In this document: positions 23,109 to 34,800 of the stretch, piece by piece
Numbering within the stretch: position 1 is the first letter of the stretch
Layout: each line of letters opens with the position of its first letter
Assembly: GCA_021904315.1 (NCBI GenBank)
Contig: CM038916.1
Coordinates: 8,025,065-8,089,064, forward strand
DNA from: Sphagnum magellanicum
Lineage: Eukaryota; Streptophyta; Sphagnopsida; Sphagnales; Sphagnaceae
Direction: 5' to 3'
DNA length: 64,000 nt
Program-made: the position numbers and the translations under genes
The notes under the pieces: model-generated
The model's input: the letters and a program-made list of their open reading frames with translations, nothing else
What the model was told of the DNA's origin: nothing
Database searches by the model: none

Positions 23109-23889
23109 AGGTCAATGTCCTCATTGACACTTAGAAATTTCCTTCGCACAATTGCAATTGCTTCATTTTGGATCCTTGGCCATTTGTCGATTCTTTGCAG
23201 CTTTGACCTTGTCTCAAGCTAACTTAGGCATCCCCAAGATTCCAACATTTTCTTGACAAGTCCAAGAGGGTCTTATGGAAAACCCTCATCTTACGTTTCG
23301 TCAAAAGAGGACTAAACTATCCTAGTTTGACGAAGCTCCTCATTTGGGAGGAATTTTTTCATTATTCCCCTCATGAGGAACTTAAGTCAAGTCTACTTTT
23401 GACCTAAACTATTTGACATGACTCCTTTTTCTATCTCACGCCTTGGTCACAACAACCAAGCCTTAACTAGAAGGTTTGCTTATCAAGGTACGAGAAGCAA
23501 CACTTGGGTTTCCCAAACCCAAGTCCCAAACTACACTTAAAGTATGTGAGCGAGGTCATGACTTCCCGCGTTGGCCACATTACCAACCAAACTTTCGGGA
23601 TGCACTTAAGGCATGTGCATGTCCCCGTAAGCTCACCTTGCTTGCCTCCTCTCTTGGGGCCAAGTTTCCTCAACCACAAGGAGGAGTTCGATTTTGATTT
23701 GGGCCTACGCAAAAATAGTTCCATTTGTCCCATGCCACTTTACAACTCTATTTGTCTTATACAAATTTCTCATGATACAATCTTTTGGAAGTTTTAATGC
23801 ATTTATTTCACTTGCAACTTGATGTGGTACATTTTATGTGAGACTCTTCCCCACTAAAAGAAAGGTGATGTCCTCATCACACTCTACGT

Positions 23890-26800
23890 CTTTTCTTCTT
23901 TGCCGGTCTAGTGTGGAACTCTTCTATGGCTTCTTGGGCATGTTCCATGTCGGATTCATTCACCCAAGAAGCTTCTATCGGATGGTATCCTTTCCACTTA
24001 ACTAGGTACTCCCGCTCTTGCCCTTTTAGTTACCTTGACTTGAGCACGACCTCCACCTCAAACTCTGGTTCATTATGAACCAAGTCCAGTGGGGGCCTTG
24101 AGGTGTGCTTTCGATTAGGCCTTCAAGTATCACGGTTGACCGGCTTCAAGAAGGAAACATGAAATGTGGGGTGAACTCTAAGGTTTTCCGGTAATTCTAA
24201 CTTATAAGTGTCGAAAAGTTTCTTTTCCAACACTTTGAATGGACCCGCATATGGGCCCAAAAACTTATGACTTAAACCTTCTAGTAACCGGAAGTTCTTG
24301 ATGTTCAACCACACTTCGTCTCCCACTTGAAATTTCACCTCTCGTTGGGACTTGTCCACAAAATCCTTGTACCTCTTATGCGCCTTCTCCAAGTTGGCCT
24401 TTGCCAACTCCCAAAGGCGCCGCCTCTCTTCATCAAGTTGTGTGACCATTGGCACTTCATCACTTGCATCACTTGGAGTTTGTCCTTGCGATGCCCAAGT
24501 CATGGGCACAGTTGGTGACTTGCCCATCACCATTTGGAATGGAGTGAACCCCGTTGCGGAGTGTGCCAAGTTGTTATAACAAAACTCGGCTAACTCCAAA
24601 TGGTCCACCCAATCTTGTTGATCCGCCACCACATAATTCCTTAGGAATTGTTGGATCACCAAGTTGACCCTTTTGGTTTGCCCATCGGTTTGGGGACGAA
24701 ACGAAGTGCTCATCTTGAGTTCCGACCCCATTCGCTTCCACAAGGCTCGCCAAAACTTACTTGTAAACTTTGGGTTTCGATCCGACATTATGTCCTTTGA
24801 AAGCCCATGATGCTTGAAAATGTGGAAGAAGAACAACCTTCCCGTCTCTTGAGCCGTGGCTTCATCTTTTGTGAGGATGAAGTGTGCCATTTTGCTAAAT
24901 CGATCCACCATAACCATGATGGCATCAAACCCCTTGGAAGGGGGCAAACTCACCATGAAGTCCATTAACACACTTTCCCACGGCCCTTCCGGAATTGGTA
25001 AAGGTTGTAACAAACCCGCTTGCTTCTTATTAAGAGTTCGATTTTGTTGACAAACCAAACAAGTCTTCACATACTCCTCCGCATCAAGCTTCAAGTTGGG
25101 CCAATAGTAGGACTTCTTTAGGAATGTTGTGGTGCGCGTTGCACCACCATGGCCCGCAAGCAGTGCATCATGACATTCCTTCAAAAGTGTGTCCCTAATT
25201 TTCCCTTCCGACACATAGAGTCAATTTTGCTTGTACCACAATAATCCATTTCGTAAATGGAAGTGGGACTTGGCTCCATTTTGGATGTTTTGCCTTGCCT
25301 CCTTAGTAAAAGCATCTCGATGACTCGCTAGTCTAACTTCCTTTTGAAGTTCCGATTCTCCCACACACACCATTCTAAGTTGGTGTTTTCGGCTCAAGGC
25401 ATCGGGGACTATGTTCTCCTTTCCCGGCTTGTGCCGGATGTCCACATTGAACGAGGCCAATGTGTCTTGCCACCTTACTTGCTTCGATGACAACTTGGGT
25501 TGAGTGGAGAAGTACTTCAAGGTCACATTGTCAGTCCACAGCACCACATCTTTGGAGCCTATGTAATGGCCCCAAGTTTTGAGGCAATGTATGACCGCCC
25601 ACATTTGCTTCTCGTGGGTTGGCCACCTTCTCTCCGTCTCACTCAACTTCTTGCTTTCAAAGGCCACCGATCTTCCATCTTGCACTATGACACCCCCAAT
25701 TGCAAAGTCGGAGGCGTCGGAATGGATCTCAAAGTCCTTGTCAAAGTCGGGCAACTTCAACACCGGCGCCTTCACCAAAATGCCCTTCAACGTTCCAAAA
25801 GCTTCGTCACATGCCTCATCCTAATCATAAGTGATGGCGGACTTCTTCAAGAGGTTTGTCAAAGGGGCCGCTATCTTTGCAAAGTTCTTGATGAACTTAC
25901 GATAATAGGAGGCCAATCCTAGAAAGGATCTCAAGGCGGGAACCAAGTTAGGCGGCTCCCAATCCAAAATTGCCTTGACCTTGTGATCATCCATCATCAA
26001 ACCCTCTTGAGTTATCCTATGTCCAAGAAAATCCACTTCCGTCACCCCAAATTTGCACTTCTCAAGCTTGGCATACAACTTGTTTTCTCGTAGCCTTTGG
26101 AACACCTTGCGAAAGTGCTCCGCATGCTCCTCCATGGAGCTACTATAAATCAAAATGTCGTCTATGTAGACGACCACAAAATCATCCAACCATTCGCGGA
26201 AAATGTCATTCATGAAGGTACAAAATGTGGCGGGTGCATTGGTGAGCCCAAAGGGCATCACCAAGAACTCATATGAGCCATACCTTGTGCGACAAGCGGT
26301 CTTTTCTTCGTCCCCTTCTGCAATCTTTATTTGGTAATACCCCGAACGTAGATCAATTCTACTAAAAACCTTGGCTCCCGAGAGACGATCAAATAGATCA
26401 TCGATGCGAGGTAAAGGATACCGATTTTTCACCGTTGCCTTGTTGAGTGCTCTATAATCAACACACATCCTCAAAGTCCCATCCTTCTTGTGAACAAAAA
26501 GGACGGGTGCCCCATATGGTGACTTGCTTGGTTTGATGTAACCTTTCAGGAAGAGTTCCTCAAGTTGAACCTTGAGCTCTTTCAACTCCTCATGGCTCAT
26601 CCTATATGGGGCCTTGGCGGGAGGTGCCACTCCCGACATCACTCAATCGCATGATCAACTCGTCTTTTCGGGGGCAAGTCCTCGGGTAACTCTTCAAGCA
26701 TCACATCCGGGAACTCTTGCAAAACTCGCCTTATGCACTCGGGTGAAGTCACCAACTTGGTGACTTCCTTGGCCTCATATTCGTCCAACACCCGCATGAC

Positions 26801-28380
26801 ACACATCATGCCAACACCACCCACGCATTCCTTTTCCCAAGCTTTTCCTAACATAAAGTGGATGGTTGGACCACCCACACAAGGCAAGTCTTGTGCCTTG
26901 ACTCGCACAATCCCACTTTTAGATGGGATTCTAATTAGCCTATTGTGCCCTTCTATGAGCACATTGTTTTGGGTGATGAACTCCATTCCCAAAATGCATT
27001 CCATTCCACCCAAGGTGGAAATTAACAAGTCCACCTTTCCTCTCCAATTCCCCAGTTGGAGAGGCACTCCCTTTGCTTGTAATGTAGTTGGATGGGGAAC
27101 CCCATCCGCGAAGTGCACCTCAATGGGTGCCTTGAGCTCCTCTAAGTGGAGCTCCATCTTTTCGGCGCTGTCCTGAGTTATGAAGTTGTGAGAAGCCCCT
27201 GTGTCTAAAAGACATAAGAGATCCCGCTTAGAAATCTTCCCTTTCAAGAAGATAAGTCGGTTACATTCCTTTTGGGCTAAAGTGGCATTGAGAGCAAGTA
27301 CCTTGGAGCTCCCAACACCCGATTTGGATTTGGGGCAATCTTTGGAATAGTGCCCCACTTCATTGCAATTGAAGCATGCCCCTTTGGGTTTTGCTCCAAA
27401 ATCTCCCTTTGGTTGGCTCCCCTTGGAGGGAGCCCCCGTCTTCACAAAATTTCCTTTTGGTTTGAACCCCGAGCCTTGGAATTATTTGGGCTTTTTTTTG
27501 GTTGGGCTACCTTGCCCCCAATTCCATTCCCCCTCATGCCTTGGTTTCTTGTGAAAGAACTTGTTGTCTTTCTTAAACCCGGATTTGTCACTTCGCCCCA
27601 CATCCGAAAAGTTCTCCACTTTCGTGATGGCTTCGGATAATGAGGCGGGCCAACTCTCCTCAAGCTTTCGCTTGGCCCAAGTTGGAAGCCCCATCACGAA
27701 TTGGCACACACGGTCCATTTCGTGCATGTGCTGGTCCTCGAGCATGAGTTCAGAATAAACCCTCAGATATTGCCTTAAGTTCTCATTTGTGGCATTCACA
27801 AGGTCACGGAGTTGCACCTAAAAATGTAGTCGGAGTTTCTCGGGATGAATTCCGCCTCAACGCGATCCTTGAAAAACTCCCACGTATAACCATGGTTCCT
27901 GCCCGAAGGTCTTGCCTCACCATCCGCCACCAAGTGGCGGCATAGCCCTTCAAGTAAAATTGGGCAAGCTCCACGGCGGAATGTCGGCCAACCTTGGCGA
28001 CATGTATGTAGTCTTCATTTTGGCAAGCTAAGCATCCACAACTTTTCGGTCTCGGGCACCATCGAAGTTCCTGGGCTTGGCCGGTTGAAACCTTTCACCC
28101 TTGGAGGCCCCCGTTTTCAGGGCCGCCACCAACTCACCAAAGTCGGGCCTATTCATCTTGAGGAGGACTTCAAGTTGCTCCGAGGTGAATAGAACCAAGC
28201 TCCGTTGTTCCTCCTCACTTTCGAGTCCAACCTCGGGCTCATCTTGGTCCTCCCGGAAGTTTGGTTGCTCCTCCCCAATTCACTTCGGCGGGGCTACTAG
28301 GTCTTCGACAGGTTCCTCGGGCCTAGTCTCGAAAGCTTCCTTATGGTTCTTCTTGAGAGCCATTCCAACCCAAGAAGTGA
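23890..28380 (-). pseudogene. Chromovirus gag-pol region (fossil)
   Basis: Parts in coding order, from high to low coordinates: gag about 28380-27340, ending in the CCHC knuckle CFNCNEVGHYSKDC; aspartic protease with LCLLDTGASHNF near 27205; reverse transcriptase about 26640-25900 with YIDDILIYS; RNase H about 25790-25400 (GGVIVQDGRSVAFESKKL); integrase about 25210-24200 with an HHCC-type zinc domain (CHDALLAGHGG, KTCLVCQQNR) and MDFMVSLPPSKG; then a chromodomain about 24070-23890 (EYLVKWKGYHPIEASW). The chromodomain is typical of chromoviruses and in known members directs integration to heterochromatin. Broken, with about half a dozen interruptions in all. Confidence 0.9.
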
Positions 28381-28386
28381 GCTTCA

Positions 28387-28404
28387 CCACTTGCTTTGAT
28401 ACCA
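28387..28404 (-). promoter_or_regulatory. Chromovirus primer-binding site (initiator-Met tRNA)
   Basis: Just inside the 5' LTR, the minus strand reads TGGTATCAAAGCAAGTGG. This is close to TGGTATCAGAGC, the usual sequence complementary to the 3' end of plant initiator-Met tRNA. Confidence 0.85.
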
Positions 28405-28406
28405 CG

Positions 28407-29134
28407 TGACGCACTCCCAAGTCACGGGGTGAAACCCACTTGAGGGTTTCACAAATTCAAGTTGCGGAAAGTTGAAACTTGGTAACACGCTCCCGGCTTC
28501 CAACTTTAGAAAGAGGTAGAAGGTCGAGTTAGGAGCCCCGGGATTAGACTAGGAAGAGGGACTAGCTTAGCTCGTGTGAATCTGCATCCAAAAACCCACC
28601 AAATCGGGTTAGTTTAGCATTCGGGACACCTTTGGGTGTTGGGACTTGCCACGGGCACTTGGACACACAAGACTCACCACGGCCTGGACTTGGGGGAAGC
28701 CACCACCTTCCCCCATATAGTATTCTCTGCGGCTGGTCACGGAGGCTACATCCGAATGGCACATTTTGTTGGGACTCCCGAAATGGAGTCCCGAAAGTGT
28801 CCCGGCTGGACTCTTGGAACTTTGAACAACAAGGAGACTTCGGGAAGAGGTCGATTCCCGACTTTTAATGGTCGGGAGTCAAATTGCCAGTTTGACTCCC
28901 GGCCCTTCTTTTGCCCATAACTTGGGCTGCAAATGTTCGAATTGCCAATGCGAGGCCATTTTCGATATTTACGTTTCAAGACTTTTCCAATGACACTAAG
29001 AACACCCCAATGCGAGGTGTTTTGGGCCTTGCTGTCGAGCTCTGAATGTTCGGGAGTCCCAGAGGACTCCAAACCTCCAGCTTTTCCAAGTGTTGGGCTT
29101 CACCCCCACACTTAGCCAAAGTGGGGTTGCGATA
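28407..29134 (-). repeat. Chromovirus 5' LTR
   Basis: 728 bp and collinear with the LTR at 22252-23087 except for one shorter internal stretch. It adjoins the right target duplication ATTAG at 29135-29139. Confidence 0.93.
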
Positions 29135-30493
29135 ATTAGGCCGTATTGGAGTGTTAAGTGGTGCCATGCGGCCACTTCCCGTTTGTGCATTCAAAACTTT
29201 CCGACCACCCCTCCATGTTCGATTTCTTCCCATCGGTTAAAGTCGTCACCAAGGATAAAGTGGTTAGTAGCTAAATTCGCTTCACTCAATTGTTTCCACA
29301 TCGACGCTTTCTCGTTTGAGGAGCAAGCGGCATAAACATTGATGATTGTCAGGTTTCCGTTACTCGGGATTTGAAGGGTAATGAATTGGGCCCTACCTTT
29401 TAAAAGAATGTTGTTAGCACTGATTAGGGGGGCAAGGGATCAATCTATGAGAATGGAGGTCCCCGCGTTCATTCTCTGCAAATGCCCCATTGGTAGGCCG
29501 TAGTTCCAAAAAAAAGCGCCATTCAAAAATTGGATCCCTTTTATGGAGTTGGAGTAGTCTATTTCCCCTAGGTGGTGTTCCTGCAAGAGCAATATTTGAG
29601 GGACGGGGACCAAGGAGCAGATCCAGGAACGAATCTCTTTTTGCTTGGGGGAGTTCCTCCCGAAGCCCCTCACATGCAAAGAGGCTACCGTGAGGGGCCT
29701 CTTATTCATGAGGTGGCTGGTCTAGGGTAGCTATGCCGATCGATCCATGTGGTAAGAGGCTCCTCCGAAAGCTATCTTTGTTTTATTCCCATTCGAACTC
29801 TTGCAAGCTAGTGGTAGTGGTGGTGTTATGTATGACCATGTTGGAAGTCTGAGAATGTCCTAAATCTAGCAGCGTGAAATGCTTTTTCCGAGCCACTTGG
29901 GGCAAGGCTTGGCGGATGGTGGCTATTTGACATTCTTCCCCTCCCAATCCCTGCTTTAGAAGGAGGCTATGGGTTGGGGCAGCAAATTCTATTTTGTTGT
30001 TCATGCTCGAGATTGATTCGAGAACTTTCCAGCGTAAGTGCTTCTTGTTTTGTATATTGACAAAATTGGAGCCGGTGGGGATGTGGGCAAAAATAGTACA
30101 TTCAATTCCGCCCCTGCTTGGCTTCTCCTACCAGCTCCATTCGAGGTTGAGTTGGTCCTTTAATAGGAGTTTGTGTCTCAGAACGTTCTCCTCCAACCCG
30201 GTTGTTATGTGTTGTATCAATTCTTCCATGGCCAGTTTGGAGGACCAATCTTCTCCCCCATCCCCTGTGATTCTGATGCCAATTGGAAGGCTAGGGAGGG
30301 CATGATTTCTGAAGTGTATTAGTACCTCCTTTTGGGGGCCTTTCTCTCTTGTGAGTATCGGCCAGACTCGGGCTTTACAGAGACTTGCATTGGCTAGGAG
30401 AGGGATTCTTCAGGAGGTAAAGAAGGATTGATGGAGTTTTGAATACGTCTGACCTCTTTTTCCCCTTGGGGCTATGCTTGTTCGTGCAGTAAG
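29135..30493 (-). mobile_element. L1-A (minus-strand LINE), endonuclease segment and ORF1 tail
   Basis: Continues L1-A on the other side of the chromovirus. The ORF2 start is at 29709 (MNKRPLTVASLHVRGFGRNS), with an endonuclease motif ILLLQEHHLG; parts of the ORF1 C-terminal region lie at about 29780-30480. The piece stops at 30493 and joins ATTGCAGA (30494-30501), the second half of the L1 target duplication. The 5' part of this copy has therefore been deleted. The same ORF2 start is at 43254 in L1-B. Confidence 0.85.
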
Positions 30494-30531
30494 ATTGCAG
30501 AGATCATGCGTGGGGAACTAAACTCCTAAAT

Positions 30532-30899
30532 GGAAAACATTAAACAAGCCAAAGGAAATGAATGCAGTCAGTACAAAAGTGCTGGTGCGATTTTTTCCTC
30601 CGGTTTGCCATCTTGCCCCATCCATATTTTCTCAAGTGACACCCAGGCATGTTTTGCACTATTAACCTCATGTAATATGGCATGTTCTACACTTGTAATC
30701 TCACATAGCATGCCAAGTAATACGTTACATACCCGTTTATACCCCTAGTGTGCTTATAACATGCAGAACATGGACTCAAAACATGCCTAGGCATGACATG
30801 GTGAAAACAAACCGGGCAAATGGGAGACTGGAGGAAAAAATCGCAGCAGTACTTTTGTACTGACTGCATTCCTTTCCTTTGGCCTGTTTAATATTTTCC
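30532..30899. mobile_element. MITE-like element with ~70-bp terminal inverted repeats, copy 1
   Basis: 368 bp. The left end GGAAAACATTAAACAAGCC and the reverse complement of the right end GGAAAATATTAAACAGGCC match for about 70 bases with few mismatches. TAAAT lies directly outside both ends, a likely target duplication. There is no coding capacity. The same element lies at the same place in unit 2 (46235-46602), so it was present before the segmental duplication. Confidence 0.85.
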
Positions 30900-31672
30900 T
30901 AAATAATCTTTACTTGATGACAGTGCTGACTATGATTCTGGTAGCTTGATGGTGAAGGAAGCTTTATGGATGGTCGTCCCAAATAAATTCAGAGTGCGAA
31001 AAAGTATGTTGTAGAGAGGTAGATATGTGTGGCCGTGGGTCAACCCAGCACCATACCATATGCTGGTGCCATGGTAGCAAAATTATAAAATGATTCCTAA
31101 AATTTTCTACTTTCATTCCTGGTCTATAGCCTACTTTGGGGGGCCATAACTTTGTCAATTCTAATATGTTTTTGAAGATTTTTAGTGCACCAGATGCACC
31201 AATAGGAGGGTTTCCAGTTTTAATTGCACACCAGAAACAACAGAGCCCTCCCCACTTCAGAAGCACACACCTGACTATTTCAACTTTGGTTTCATGCCAG
31301 GAAACAAATGGAATCGTGACGGTTGGCCCCCATACTCACCGTTTTGGAGGGAAGTATCCTGATGACGTGTGGATAGAGAAAAAGAAGTAGTCTCCAAGAA
31401 TACCTGTAAACCCATCCTTCTCCCGTCACCTTATCTTATCCAACAGTCGGTAAAGCACTGCAACTTTTCTTTCTTTGTATTTTTTGGTTTCTCACCTGCC
31501 CTAAGAAAACCTGTTCTCAAAATGGACAGCTTAGAGGAGAAATTTCCTCCAAGTGGAAGTTTTCTCCAGGTTGTCACGGAACTTCTACAACTTCGAAGTT
31601 CCCTACCGGCCTACCTTTTTCTAATAAATTAAATTTCAAAAAATTGCTGTGCTTTACTTTGGGGAAGGGGGT

Positions 31673-31692
31673 AGGGTCTATACCTAGACCCT
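31673..31692. promoter_or_regulatory. Perfect inverted repeat upstream of K1
   Basis: AGGGTCTA, spacer TACC, TAGACCCT: an 8-bp perfect palindrome arm about 200 bp before the K1 start codon. It is unchanged in front of K2 (47373-47392). It could be a dimeric factor site or a 5'-UTR hairpin; the function is unknown. Confidence 0.35.
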
Positions 31693-31893
31693 TTCCCTAT
31701 CCTTCATCATATTTTTGTCCAAACCCGTTCACATTTTACAAAGTCCCAGTCACCCATTTTGGTTCACACGAGAACGGCGGACTCGACTTTGGGATCCTTA
31801 CTTAGAGCCCTTTGGTGCACACCAACTTCAGGATTTGAGCTCCGATTTAAGTTTTTTGCTGTTTGAAGAGAGAGATTGGGAGCAGTGCTGATA

Positions 31894-34800
31894 ATGGCGT
31901 CAAGTCTCTTGCTCTTGGCCGGAGAGGCCATAGCTCAGGGTCTGGACCTTACGTCTGGAGATAATGAGCAGTTCTTGAAGCTCAACAGACATCAATGTAA
32001 ATGTGTTGCGCAGAAAATGTCCGAGTCCCGAGAGGTTTTACAAGTTTTGGAGCCTGCCGTCGGTTATGTTGTGCGGTGTGAGGCAGCCCTGAAAGAACTC
32101 TACCGAGTTGTGACAAATGCTCTGTCCCTTATCAAGGATTGTCGTTTCGAGCCGTCCCTTAGCAAGGATGATCATCACGAATCGTGGCTCAGAGCGGCGA
32201 TTACACAACGTAGTTACGAAAGGTCGGAGGACTTTGCGGAGATTTGTTATGACTTGGAATGGTGCACTTCAATAGTCTGGATCAGTCGCTTACAGAGAGG
32301 CGCGACTCTGCAGGATGCCATTTTAGTGCCAGAAGACTGTGACGGAAGGTTGGGCGCTGTGGATCTCCTCAAATTGCAGAGGGCCGCCAATCAAGACCGA
32401 GACGATTTGAGGTCCAACTTGGAGCCCCTAAAGCAAGGCCATGTTTGTGATGATAGTTGCGAGTTGTCCCAGACGGACTCAAGCCTTGCTGCACACTTGT
32501 TGGAGAGGTTGAATAGCAAGCCGACTCCTACGACCACAGATATTTTGACTTCCTCATTGTGGAAGGTGGATGCTCAAGACCTCCCTGATGGGAAGTTCCT
32601 AGGCAAAGGGTCCTTTGGAAGTGTTATGGAAACCGAATGGCTAGGACAGAAGCATGCCAAGAAGGTATTCCCCGATGCAAAACATGGGAGTTTCAAAATG
32701 GAATCTGAGGCTCTGGCCGGCCTAAGTCATCCCCATCTATTGAGGATAGTTGGTAGTTCTGTAAATGGGAGAGGAAAACTGAAGTACGCTCTCGTCATGG
32801 AGCTCATGCAGGAGGATCTTTCTGAATTTTTGAAACGAACTACGGTTCCACTGTCAATCCTTACTGCGCTAGATCTTATGCTTCAGGTGGCACGAGGATT
32901 GAAATACTTGCACGGTAGACGCATAGTACATCGCGACCTCAAGTCGGCAAACATTCTAGTGGCATCTCTTACAGGTGCCCCTGAACTGGAGTACAGCAGC
33001 GAGCCCTGGCTAAATGCGAAGCTGGCCGATTTTGGGTTGTCCAAAACAAAAAACTCCAGCACCAGATACTCCCACCAGACATTAAACCTGGGCACTCGCA
33101 AATGGATGGCTCCCGAGGTCTTCGAAATCCCTCAGGATGAGATCGACAACGGCTCTATGGAGCCACCTGATCCGAGAGCACACCCTTTCAAAGCCGACGT
33201 GTACAGCTTCGCAGTTGTGTGCTCTGAGATCCTGACTAAAAAAGAACCTTTTCGAGATGTACCATTCAGAGGTCTACTTAAGCATATAAGAAATGGAGGG
33301 CGGCCTGAGCTTCCTGACGGATGCCCAAGAAGGTTGGCCTCCTTAATAAAAAGGTGCTGGGAGTTGGAGCCTCGAAGCAGGCCTGACTTTCCCGAAATTT
33401 GCAGAGAACTCAGATACATCAAAGGCCTTCTGCTCACAGGTAGCGCAACTCTTTCTCAAAACACTATTACTACTCATAACAGATACTCGCCTACCAGGTC
33501 GTAAGGCACCACTTAAGACTGCAATATCTAAAATGGGGTATTTGTAATCTGTTTTCTTTGAAAGACTTAACCACTAGCTGAAGCAAACCATGCATTTGCA
33601 GTACACACAATTTTGCAGCTCCGTTACAGGGAAAACAATGCATGCATCATGTAGATCTTGTTTATCCATAAAAAACCAGGTTACTTAGTCATAATTGTGT
33701 ACTTGGCTCCATGCCTTTGATGCCACAGGTGATGAAAGAAAGGACCACGAAGTTGGCGTTCTTCGTTTCTCAACAGGGCCAATTAAGGTAAGTTATGCGG
33801 GATTGCAGTTCCACCTATCAAGGACAATTGCTTGGTTTCTGCACCTGACATTGAAGGAGTCCAAGTATGAGTTAGGTTCTGATCAATTTGATGTTGAAGA
33901 GCTATTTGTAATATGTATTGTTTAAGTGTACAGTCGCAAGTTACTATATCGTTACCAATAGTCACACATGAATCATAAAGGAGGCCATGGTTACAACCTG
34001 ATCACAAGTAATTCAGTCTGACATATTTTGTCACTGTGACAAACATATATGGTTACCAAATGTAGGTCCAGGGCACTTGGGGAGGAGGTGGAGATCCTTT
34101 TTGTGATGGTGTAGCAACAGGCATCAAAGGGTTCAGGATCACAAGCGGAAATGGTGTCATCATGTCTCTTCAAGTTGAATATGATATATATAGCCAGTCC
34201 TGTATATCCAGACATGGTGACCATCTTGTTGGAAATGTTGAGGAGGTGGGGTTTGCATGCTACACTTCAATGGCATTACATTTGGTGCTGCTAATGGCCA
34301 ACACTAATTATTAAGAAGTTTTGTCTTGACATAGGAGTACTGGTATGGAAGTAAAATAGTCAGTCTCAATGTGTCATAAGTTGGCTATACCAACAAAGAA
34401 GTTTCTGTGGAATGATCACATGTAATATGACATGTTTTAACTTTTGAATTCAGACAAATGTTAAAGACAGATGTAGCAATATTGGATCTAGTTGAGATCC
34501 AAAATCAGACTATGAATGGATTTAAACAAGTGGTTTGAAACATGATGGAAACTGGATCTATGAAAGTTATGTCATGTGCATTGCTTTTATATTCTTGGGT
34601 TTAATTCAAATATATTAATATGTTTCGACAATTAGTAAAATTCAGCTGTAGTTTTAAGTGCACAAATATTGATAGTGTCCACATTTAATCAATCATGATT
34701 TGTATGTACGATCTAAATTTTCTATGCCCATTGTGCAGATAAAGTTGAACTACCCGTTTGAGTATCTTCAACAAATTGAGGGATCTTATGATGAAGTACC

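Larger units (their letters stand above)
22252..29134 (-). mobile_element. Ty3/gypsy chromovirus, full-length but broken, nested in L1-A
   Basis: Minus-oriented element with two LTRs, a primer-binding site, gag, protease, RT, RNase H, integrase and a C-terminal chromodomain, and a polypurine tract. It is flanked by the 5-bp target duplication ATTAG (22247-22251 and 29135-29139). The internal order RT-RNase H-integrase-chromodomain defines a Ty3/gypsy chromovirus. The coding region is interrupted about half a dozen times, so the copy is a fossil. The LTRs differ by roughly 4% by eye, mostly C/T and G/A transitions, plus one internal length difference of about 0.1 kb. That suggests an insertion some millions of years old, after the L1-A insertion. 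Confidence 0.93.
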
